Shown piece after piece: positions 54,901 to 64,000 of a DNA stretch of 64,000 bases (its first letter is position 1; every line of letters begins with the position of its first letter). A program made the position numbers and the translations under genes. Below the pieces are notes generated by a model. It was not told the origin of the DNA. It worked only from the letters and a program-made list of their open reading frames with translations, and did no database searches. This DNA comes from Thysanoteuthis rhombus (Eukaryota > Mollusca > Cephalopoda > Oegopsida > Thysanoteuthidae), in assembly GCA_963457665.1 (NCBI GenBank), contig OY735225.1, forward strand, positions 1,094,501 through 1,158,500, written 5' to 3'.

Positions 54901-56469
54901 AAAAAGAATTGAAAAAGTGCTACCTTTCACTTTACTTCTATTTATTATGAAAAAGATTTGACATATTTTGGAGTGTAGGAACTTTTTCTTCTGGCTGTTT
55001 TCTGTTTAAAAGGTAGGAAAAGAAAATTATAGCAAATTCCTTTAAATTCACTTGAAAAATTTCAAAATTATCAGTAAGCTTTCCTCCAAAGAAAGAAGCA
55101 TGAAGTTGGAAATGTTTTCCAGAAACTCCATTTTATGTCGTGTAATTATTGTAGAATTTATGTTTCAAAGCTTGCAGACGTTTGCAGAGAAGCCCTCAGC
55201 TTCTAGTATTATTTTCTCTCAATGAAACAAGGGCAAACATAACAAAATATTAACGGGACATTGCCGAGTGCACTTGTAATTTTTTTTCAATGAATCAAAG
55301 AGTTTCAAATTTCTTTCCTAAAGTTTATTAGCTGCTAGTTTGAATTTATGATTTTTTTCAAAAAGTTAAACTCACTTGAAAGCTGCCTTTGGTGGCCTTC
55401 AAGGTCGATGTTAAGTCACTCCCTATTTATACCATTTATATTTCGACTATCTTCTTATCCTCTTATTTTTTCAAACAGAAAAAGAACAGTAATAGAAACT
55501 AATAAAGCTGGAGTTATCTCCCTTAGAAATATATTCTTTTGTAATAATCACTTGAAAACCATGGCTTGGCTGTACTGGTAATTCCATTATTTTTCAAGTT
55601 CGAGTATTTAAATGTATTTCACTGATAGATATCCCGCTACGGTGTGCTGTTTTTACAATTAAACATCCACCCACAAACAGAAATCAGATCATTATTATAA
55701 TAATTTGAGTTTGAATATCCCTTGTCTATATCCGTAAATATTTTGGAAATATCTTTAGCCTAAATTGAATGAGAAGTAGCACTTTTTCAATCTTAGTAAA
55801 AAAAAACATTAACACATGCTTAGAGAAAAAGCCTAATCTCCTTTCCTCCCTAATTTTAACCTGAAAATAGCTCAAATAAAGCTGAAAGCACAGAATCCAA
55901 AAACACCCATTATTGAGTTGAATAAACACTTTTTTTCTTGTGACTTACCATACTTGCCCGGTCCTTGTTGTCAAATGTATTTGCAAAAACTAATACTATT
56001 ACTAATATTATAATTATTATCATCATCATAATACATTGTATAGTGTTCCATAATGTTGGGGTCTCTGCATTTTCTACTGAAATACTCTCAATTATTGGAA
56101 TAATTCAATTTTTGTTCAATTCATGTTGTTTTGTTTTGTTTTTTATTCTTATTCTTCCATCTTGGCTCTTTCTGCCTTTTTCTATTTTTGTGTGCAAAGA
56201 TAGGAAATATCTGAAAGGAAAGTAAGAGACAATGACTCTCCAAGTAATTCTTGAATATTCTGTCAGTTATAACTACCTAAGATGTGACTGATATGAGGAC
56301 ATTCTTTAACCAAAGTTCTCAAAAGGGAGTAGACCTTTCTATGTTGGATATTCCAAGGTGAATCAGTGAATGGTATAAATCATAAACACTAATAAACTAT
56401 AACTTGTAAACCTGTAATCATCTCTATTCTCTAGAAACTTATCACTGTGCTTTAATAATCTCCTTTGTA

Positions 56470-56870
56470 TTAGGTCGTTCGGAAAATAATTTTCTTACTG
56501 TTACAATTTTTCCTTGAGTCCATGTGAAACTCACTTATTTAACTCTTTCACTCGACCAATTTGCCTGAGATGGTCCAAGATTGTCACAATGCCAACACCC
56601 AATATATGTGACATTTCTCTTACAGATTAGCATGGTCTTATTTGGCCAACATCTTCAGTTGTTTATTTTCAATTGTAGATGGACGTCCTCTGCCCTCTTG
56701 ATCTTCAAGACTAAAATCTCCACTACAAAACGTTAATATTGAATACTCTTCGAGATGCATTGTGACCATGTTTATACTTGTGCAAAATGATTATACACAA
56801 CTCTTTTTTTTTCATCTTTGGGTTGAAGGTCTACACCATCTAGATAACTTTGAAAATAAACTGTGATTAT
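56470..56870 (-). pseudogene. Internally deleted mariner element
   Basis: The minus strand reads HKYKHGHNASRRVFNINVL, then (frameshift) FCSGDFSLEDQEGRGRPST, ENKQLKMLAK and TISGKL, matching the mariner N-terminus F+FRSGDFSLEDEEHSGRPS...QLK.L. The low-coordinate end ttaggtcgttcggaaaataa resembles a mariner inverted repeat terminus. The catalytic core is absent. Confidence 0.8.
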
Positions 56871-56919
56871 TGATGAAAAGAACTCATTTTAATCATTTAA
56901 ACTTATATATATATATAAT

Positions 56920-57190
56920 GTTCATGAATATGTTGTATTACTTTAAAACTATCTGAAATAACCTCCCCTTAGTACACAGTGAATGTATACTTTGGCCTAG
57001 ACAGCAGAAATAGAATAAACAACTAAAGAAGATAGGGCTGCTGCAGGAATCGAACCTGCGACTGATTGGTAGCTGCTTTAACGTGGTGTTGTTCTTTACC
57101 ATTGAGCTAAACAGTCGCTGGTAATGCAAAAGCCCAAATAACTGTTTTATCTCCAAATCCTCGTTTTGTTCATATCTGCTCTATTTGTTC
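56920..57190 (-). mobile_element. tRNA-headed SINE
   Basis: Best copy of the family. Minus strand: A box tttagctcaatggtaaagaa, B box caggttcgattcctgcagca, body tttattctatttctgctgtc and taggccaaagtatacattca, ending at (TA)n (56906-56919). Confidence 0.88.
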
Positions 57191-57404
57191 CTCAATGTGG
57201 ACAATTATATAAAGAAATGAAATAATCTGACAAAAATAATTATAAATTCATTATATTACATTGAAACTCTATTTGAAATGATTTAGTTATGCTGTAGGAT
57301 ACAACTAAAAAGTTGGGATCTAGAATTAGCCATTATTTTCTGAATGACCTAATACATCTGCGTAAAACTAAAAGCTACACAATCTTCTTTTATACATAAA
57401 ATGG

Positions 57405-57515
57405 AGATGCAGGTGGCCTAGAGCTTAACAGTACAGAAAATGGAATTAGCGAACAGAGTTCGTTTCCTGGCTCAGACAGTTTGAATTCACTTTGCATCAA
57501 TGCCTTTGCAGAAGT
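57405..57515 (+). mobile_element. tRNA-like SINE head, tentative
   Basis: aggtggcctagagcttaaca resembles an A box, and agttcgtttcctggctc a diverged B box. Low confidence. Confidence 0.3.
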
Positions 57516-58025
57516 TATGAATTCATCACTTCTCTCCTTAATTATAGCTAAGTAGGAAGATAGACTGGGTTCTTTAGCCTTGGTTGGTAATTAAACTAGG
57601 AGATGGACAAATCTGAATTCAAATTGTCCAACCCCCCCACCCAGTGTTGTGAAAGGCTGGCAACGGACAGAGTAAGGAACAAGTTCCCAAAAAGTACAGT
57701 TAACAGGGCTCTGAAGCCTTGACAGGCCTAGCGAACCAGATGTGGATTATGATACTTTGTTCAAGTAAAATAAAGAATAAAAACAGACACTAAATAAGGA
57801 AATTGCTGTCTCCACTTCCACAAAACACCTTGAGTACAAATGAACCAAAAAACAACTATAAAACCATCAATTCAAAAATCTAGAAGTTATCGAAAACAAT
57901 TTGATTGTTATAGTAATCTTGAAAAGCTTTATGGTTTGAAATTGTTAATTTTTATGTAGTCATTGATGTTTTATATTTCTTTTATAGAAAAGTATTAATC
58001 TTGGTTGATCATAATTTGTCTCTAA

Positions 58026-58715
58026 CACATTCACTGCCATAATGCACATGTGCATCTTTTCACTTGCAGCGTATTGACTCTGATGCACGTGTTCATTGAT
58101 TTCATTATTTGTTGAGCTGTTTTTTGTCAAAAAACAACAATGATGCTCAAATGCATCACATGGCACTGTATACAAAAAAGAAAAAGACAGTGCTATGGAT
58201 GCACATAAGTGTCATTGTTCACTATTTTATTCACCAAAATAAAGCTTAAGTAGTCTTATGTAACAATTTATGATGGTAACTCTAACATAAATATAGATAT
58301 CACTGTCAATAATTGAACAACCGTAGCATCAAAATTTGAAGATGTAAAAAAAAAATTCCATCAAAGAATAAATATGGTCAGAATGAATTCAATTTATGAC
58401 ATCACTGGCATTTTCCTCTGGGGAAACATCTAAAATGGAGTAAAAAAAACAAAAAACATCTAGGTTTATTTAAATTCTTGAGAATCTAGATGTTATGGAT
58501 GAACGTGTCACAATAAAGCTCAAAGATGATCAAAAAGGCTTTTTTTCAAAAATCAAGTATTCATTTTCCAGAGGGTTGTCAGAGTCTGTTGCCAGAGTCT
58601 GTAGACAAAACAATATGGTCAGGAGCACTGAAACACACAAACACATGCATATAAAATAAGATAGAACGCATCTTTGATGACTACAGTTCAGATATGTAAG
58701 ATAGCAGTGAATGTA
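58026..58715. mobile_element. PiggyBac-like MITE
   Basis: Left end ctaa|cacattcactgccat and right end atagcagtgaatgta|ttaa form 15-bp inverted repeats with two mismatches, flanked by TTAA on the right and CTAA (one change) on the left, as piggyBac insertion predicts. The 690-bp interior has no transposase. A related internal fragment is at 47510-47690. Confidence 0.75.
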
Positions 58716-59441
58716 TTAATGTTTTTCCTTCTATGAAAAACCTAGAATTAAAAACAATCAAATTTTCCAATCTTTCAGCCAAATCTTTGATTTTAAATGA
58801 TCTGCAGCAAATTTTCACTGAACATGTAGTTCTTTAAAGACCTATTCACCCCAGAACAATATCCTAGATTTATTTTAAGAAGGCTACCACCCTGAAGTCA
58901 TGATGCATTTCTAGGTTAGTGTTTGAAAAAGAAATACTGTTACAGGGAATGATGGAAGGAGAAGTCATGGCCATCTTTCTTCGTAAATCAAATTCATGAA
59001 AGAGTGATGATACATATTTATATATACTTGTGTAAAAGTCAGCTATGTTTTTGGATGAAATAAACATGTTATACATTTAGATGTGTGTAAAAGTTCCCAG
59101 TGCTTTTTTTTTTTTTTTTTTCTTTTTAAACTAGAGACTAAATATGCACTGGAAACTTGAGCGCATACCCCCATATATATATATATATATGATTTATAAT
59201 GAAAACTTTTTGAAAAATTTTGAATGGCAATTTTTCTTTTATCATCAGTGATGCATTTTCTGAGTTCCAAGCCTTTTAGAATCGATTTTTAAAATGAAAA
59301 TATTGTTTGTTTAAAAATTGATTTGAAAAAGCTAGTAACTTACAAAGTGCTTTATTGATTTGGGAAAAAAAAAACAAAAAAACATTCAAAAGATTTTCTA
59401 AATTTTCATTAAATTCATAACTTGTCGGATATAATTATCCA

Positions 59442-59445
<4 letters not shown>

Positions 59446-59483
<38 letters not shown>
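59446..59483. repeat. (TA)n microsatellite
   Basis: Pure TA tract of about 37 bp. Confidence 0.96.
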
Positions 59484-59487
<4 letters not shown>

Positions 59488-60196
59488 AATAATATGGAAA
59501 TAAATTCTAAAAAGATAACGTTCATACCTAGTTTAAATCCAATGGTTAATATAAACTTGACTGACATGCCTGCTTTTAATTCTGTGCATAAAAGACTGTA
59601 TTATGCAAAGGTCTGGAAACATTTGACTAATGCAATTAAATGCTGTATCAGAAACATAGTAAGTGTATATGGACCTAATCTACATAAGAAATTCATGGTG
59701 TTATACCATTATCTTTTTGTCATCCTACTCATGGTATTCACCAGATAATTTACTTCTTGTTGTATTATTTTCTTTGTGAATAATAATGTACCTAATTCTG
59801 GAAAACTTGATTTTTACCATGAGATATATGGAAACTTCCTGATATTTTGTTTAAATAAAAAAATAAAAATAATCTCAAAAAAAAAAAACAGGGACTTCAT
59901 TATTGCACAAAAATCAAATTTGAATGATCATTAATTTAAAATTTTTTTTTTCTTTCCTCCAACTCTTTGTTTCAATATTATGTGTGGTATCTTATTCAGT
60001 TACTGTTAACATTTTAGAGAAGGGAGAAATTTTTTTTTCCAAATACAAATGTCCTTATTCCAGTGATTCTCAAACTTTTTTGCATTACAACGCACCAAGT
60101 AATATATTTGAGTTGTTCTGTATACCAACTCTTTGCTTCAATGAAAATATGATGTACATAGGTATATATTAAGCCAAAATTAGGGCATGGGACTTA

Positions 60197-60199
<3 letters not shown>

Positions 60200-60227
<28 letters not shown>

Positions 60228-60228
60228 A
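60200..60228. repeat. (TA)n microsatellite inside hAT element
   Basis: GT then TA tract. Confidence 0.94.
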
Positions 60229-60631
60229 TGATAATAATACAAGATTATGAGTTACATCAAATTAGTTTCACAACTATCATTTTCTTGCAAGCGGCTAAAA
60301 GCTCTCCACATTTGTCAAGTGAACTTCAATTCAATTGAAAACATTCATTTTCCATTCTTCCTCCTTGCTTCCAAATATATTGGGTTCTCTACTTTTATAG
60401 ATTGCAATAATATATATAAAAAATAGAAATATATATGTATATAATGATATTATCAACTCATTACTGAGTATTATGCTGTTTCAATCTCTGAGGTTTTCGA
60501 ATGTGTATGAAAATCTCATGGAGAATGAAAAAGTATATTGTGCAGTGTGCTGCTGATATCCTATAGATATAGTTGCTCTCCATAGATGTATTGAGCACTC
60601 TTAAAAAAAAAAAATAAAAAAAAATTATAAG

Positions 60632-60633
60632 AA

Positions 60634-60666
<33 letters not shown>
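60632..60666. repeat. (TA)n microsatellite inside hAT element
   Basis: TA tract with one break. Confidence 0.94.
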
Positions 60667-61545
60667 CTTACTTTTGCTTGACAGGGGTATAGAATAAGGG
60701 TGTCATCCATGTGATGAAAGTAACTGGCTTTCTCGGGTAAAAAAAAAGCTTAATTCCAGTGACTAGAAAAGTCAGGCGAGTGCTCCAAAGGTAACCTGAA
60801 TTTTTGCTTCTATTGTTTCTTATAGAAATTGTAGAAACACTGATTAGGGACTGATTGTAGCTAGATCACTATCCTGAATATCATACTGAGACAGCCAACT
60901 ACTTCTGGGACATTGATCACACCCTAATTCTCTACCCTCACCAAACAAACTTGGATGATCTTGTAGAACAATTAGTCGCAATTTGAACCTTCTATTAAAT
61001 TCACATAAAAAATATAAACTCCTTTGAAATAATGCTGATATATATATATATATACTCATTGCTCGTTTTTCCTTTCATATATTGCTAAATATAAATCTCA
61101 CCAAATTTAGTGATGAAACCATTGGATTAGCAACTTGAGCAGAAGCTGAATGGACTAATACTTGTACCTGACACTTTCACGGCTCAAAATACATTTTTGT
61201 GAATTTGGAAAAATTTACACAGCATGCAGTTAGAGAACCGCTGCCTTATTTTCTTAACCTAAAATTCAATTGAAATAAAAATTGATTTTCAAATTGGAAC
61301 TGGGAAAAATGCCAAACAAATTTATTAGAATATACTTATAAACTCATTTCTTTCATCACCAAAACTGAATATCCTCAATATTGTGTTGAAAGAAATACTA
61401 GGCATGTTGTTTATTGAAAAAAAAAACATGAAATAGATTAACTAACAGAAAAACATCAGGTAAATTCCCCACCCCCCCACCATGATGGACAGGTTTCTGA
61501 TCTTAATCTTTGGGCTTTTCTTGTCTAGGTTTGTTTTTCAGTCAT

Positions 61546-61835
61546 TTCCTATACTATTAAAGGTCCTCTTATAGATTCTCTTTGTACCCAGGTGATAACC
61601 TGTCAGTTGGAATATCATCATACATTTCTCTCTCTTTATACGTACCAGACTCTTTGTTCATTATTTAGATTGATTATAATAGTCTGTATTTTCATTATTT
61701 ATCTTTACCAGAGATGTATGTGAACATTCTGATACATATAGAAATGTAGGAAGATGTCATGACATCAGAATCAAAAATGGTAGATTATCACCTGGGTACA
61801 AAGAGAATCCGAAAGGATCTTTCAATATATAGGAA
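61546..61835. repeat. Fold-back element with about 50-bp arms
   Basis: 61574-61598 (gattctctttgtacccaggt + gataa) is repeated in perfect inversion at 61785-61809. Outer parts (tcctatactattaaaggtcc vs the complement of ggatctttcaatatatagga) extend the arms to about 50 bp with mismatches. Spacer about 185 bp. Confidence 0.88.
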
Positions 61836-63654
61836 AAGGCAGAGATTAAACTTAGAAACCAGTCTGTGATTGAAAATATTTTAAATTCTTGATGAAGTAA
61901 TTGAGAACAGTGAGGTTTGGATAGAATGTCATAATATAATTTGTATTTCATAATAAATGATGTGTGCAGTTTTAATCAAGAAATGTATAACTAGATTATG
62001 GATTTGTTTATATGAAAGATAGTATATCATATATTTATTTACCTATACGTACATGAGAGGCAGACAAACCCGCCTGGCAATTGAGTGATACTTGAGGGCT
62101 CAAAGCATCAAGAGGACCACATTGTACGGAATGGATGGTAGGTTGGGATCAGGAACCTTTTTTGTCCAAGAGCCCAGACCACTGGCAGTCCGCCCAACAT
62201 ATATATATATATAAAAGGGAAAAATCCCTTTAAACCACATAATCTTGTACAATACTGGACCATCTATCCAGCAAGCTTGGGACTGGAGTTAACACAAATT
62301 CCTGGTCCAAGGCTCAAAGTTTACTTTAAATAATCAATGAAAAGAGGGAAAATTCTGTTTAACAGGTACAAATTAATGCACTTTCAAAGCAGGGTCAGTT
62401 TCATCTTTGAACTTTATTTATTATTCTAAAATGTACAATGAAAATTGAAGAACTAAATAGTTTATAACACACACAAATAAATCCTTTTCAAAAACAGTCT
62501 GCTTGAAAAAATATAAATTCTCTAATCTTGATCTGAAGACAAGCTACACACTGAGAATAAAAACAAAATCTGGTCAAACTGCAACCCACTACGAAGCTTT
62601 CTAGATTCTAAATTTGAAAGTTTCAAAGAAAAATAGCCAGTTGATTGGTAATTCCAATTTTCTAGAAGCCAGATAAATGGTCAAGTCCTGTCCTGTACGG
62701 TTCCTATCTTGAAGTTATGTATCATATCATTTCTTCATTCTCTTCTAAAAGTCAAATTCTTTTTACATCTGGTATGGATGCTAATAGGGAAACTTTTGTA
62801 TTTTCATACAACCCCTACCTGAAGGAAAAGGAATGAACGAGACCAAACAAAAAAAATCAAACTTTCCTTCCATTGTTGAATGATGTTTGGATGAATTGTG
62901 TGATGGATTACCCTGCCCCCCCCCGCTCTCAGCTGAGCTTGAATACGCCCCCCCCCCACTGACCTTGTCTCTCTACCCCACTTTTTGTTGTAAAGAAAAA
63001 AGTCACATTAGATAACTTTTATCATTACACTCTGTCTAATGTGCTACATGTGTAATATATGTGCAAAGATACTGAAATATCATCCAAAATACTCACATGT
63101 ACAATTAAACCGTTTTCGCTCCCTTCCAGGCCCCTGGACTGAAGCATACTCAGCCTAATGGTTAATCTGTCTTCAAGTACATTTACAGCAAGTCACAGTC
63201 CTCATAGATGGCATCTACAACTAGAATCACGATTGTGACGGATGCAAGACACATTTATATAATCTTTTTCAAGTAATGATTATTCCTGTGGAAAAAAAGA
63301 CGACTCCATTTTTCTTTTTTTTTTCACATAGTTGTCATCCTGTGTTCACTATCAAGCATTCCTGTGGAACAAGAACAGATAACTCTTTGCATGCACAAAA
63401 AATGAAAGTGGAAACAGTTTTTTTCTAGAAAGATAGTTTCATTTTTTTCTCTTTTCTGTTGCTACTTACGTCAGTCTTTTTTCCTTATGGGAAACTTGTA
63501 ATTTTTATCAAGAAAACACCCTCTACATACCTCTACCAATACCATACACTTACCATAAACTGAATGAAAATCAGTTCATATATAGCTACAATGAAGGGAA
63601 GTTAATGTTTCAATTTCCATATTTCAGACTTTTGTTTACCTCTTCTCAATATGA

Positions 63655-63990
63655 GAAAAATGTACCTCCCAATCAGAATATTATTTCTGGATCCAGCCCC
63701 AAATTTAATTGTTTCTCCAAAAAGCCTGTGGTTCATCTTTCCACAAAATGTCATCTAAATTCATTGGAAAAATTTGGAAATATTTTATGGACAAACTTGA
63801 GTGAATACATAAATACATGAAAAAAGGTATCTCTCAATCAGTTAAATAGTCCTGGGTCCACCCCCAAATTAGTTCTGTAGCCCATGGCCCACCATTCCAC
63901 AAAATATCATTGAAATTCATTGACAACTTTTGGAGATGTTTTGTGAACAAATCAAATGGACGACTAATGAATGAATACATATACCTCTTC
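63655..63990 (+). repeat. Diverged tandem dimer of a dispersed repeat
   Basis: Two units of about 165 bp share atccaRccccaaatttaRtt-like, ccacaaaatRtcat, aaattcattg, ttttRtgRacaaa and gaatacata blocks. The second unit runs to the window edge. Confidence 0.75.
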
Positions 63991-64000
63991 CAACTTTGGG

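Larger units (their letters stand above)
60061..61243. mobile_element. Non-autonomous hAT element
   Basis: Left end cagtgattctcaaac and right end gttagagaaccgctg are inverted repeats of hAT type (CAGTGGTTCTCAAAC-like). The flanking 8-mers ccttattc (60053-60060) and ccttattt (61244-61251) form a target-site duplication with one mismatch. The 1183-bp interior has (TA)n tracts and no transposase frame. Confidence 0.85.
54473..64000. other. Region downstream of Daam without a recognised gene
   Basis: After the 3' UTR there is no coding sequence I can support on either strand. It holds a mariner relic, a SINE, a piggyBac-like MITE, a hAT element, a fold-back and several (TA)n tracts. 54901-56460, 57520-58020, 58720-60050 and 61840-63640 have nothing recognised apart from short (TA)n and poly-C tracts. 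Confidence 0.65.

Noticed and set aside
56990-57130. Possible tRNA gene
   Set aside because: A and B boxes are present, but no good cloverleaf, and two relatives with the same body show it is a SINE head.

Overview
This window is AT-rich metazoan DNA holding most of one large intron-rich gene on the + strand, followed by about 9.5 kb with no gene I can recognise. The gene is a DAAM-type formin (dishevelled-associated activator of morphogenesis). Twenty-three exons can be joined in phase from 2868 to the stop codon at 54470-54472, giving 1015 codons plus stop. The N-terminal exon(s), about 90 residues judging from human DAAM1, must lie upstream of base 1. The organism is an animal with long introns, many tRNA-headed SINEs, many dead Tc1/mariner, pogo, hAT and non-LTR copies, and dense (TA)n microsatellites. 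A mollusc, perhaps a cephalopod, fits best, but that is an inference from genome style and not from a diagnostic marker.

Layout: 1-2867 is the tail of an upstream intron (repeat A, a mariner relic, a reverse-transcriptase relic). Exons 1-10 (2868-32857) encode the GTPase-binding/diaphanous-inhibitory (GBD/FH3, armadillo-type) half. Exons 10-12 encode a coiled coil and a short proline-rich FH1. Exons 13-21 encode the actin-nucleating FH2 domain. Exons 22-23 encode a charged linker and the C-terminal DAD that folds back on the N-terminal half. All junctions have AG acceptors and GT donors and all phases agree. The intron between exons 3 and 4 (10.7 kb) holds a possible extra 66-bp in-frame cassette exon at 15133-15198.

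The introns are a graveyard of mobile DNA. A 300-450 bp dispersed repeat of unknown class (called repeat A here) occurs about ten times, always in the sense orientation of the gene. The C-terminal part of a non-LTR reverse transcriptase appears on both strands. Tc1, mariner and pogo/Tigger-like transposase relics are recognisable by translation, and several have terminal inverted repeats and TA target duplications. A 5S rRNA-derived segment lies next to a reverse-transcriptase tail at 33.9-34.4 kb. The last intron carries two adjoining pyrimidine-rich minisatellites (52870-53775). Downstream of the gene lie a tRNA-headed SINE, a mariner relic, a piggyBac-like MITE with TTAA ends, a non-autonomous hAT element with an 8-bp target duplication, and a fold-back element.

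I did not find a bacterial-type system, CRISPR array, operon or true tRNA gene. The most biologically interesting candidates are the cassette exon in the autoinhibitory domain, the single-orientation repeat family that lies close upstream of several exons, and the minisatellite block upstream of the DAD exon.
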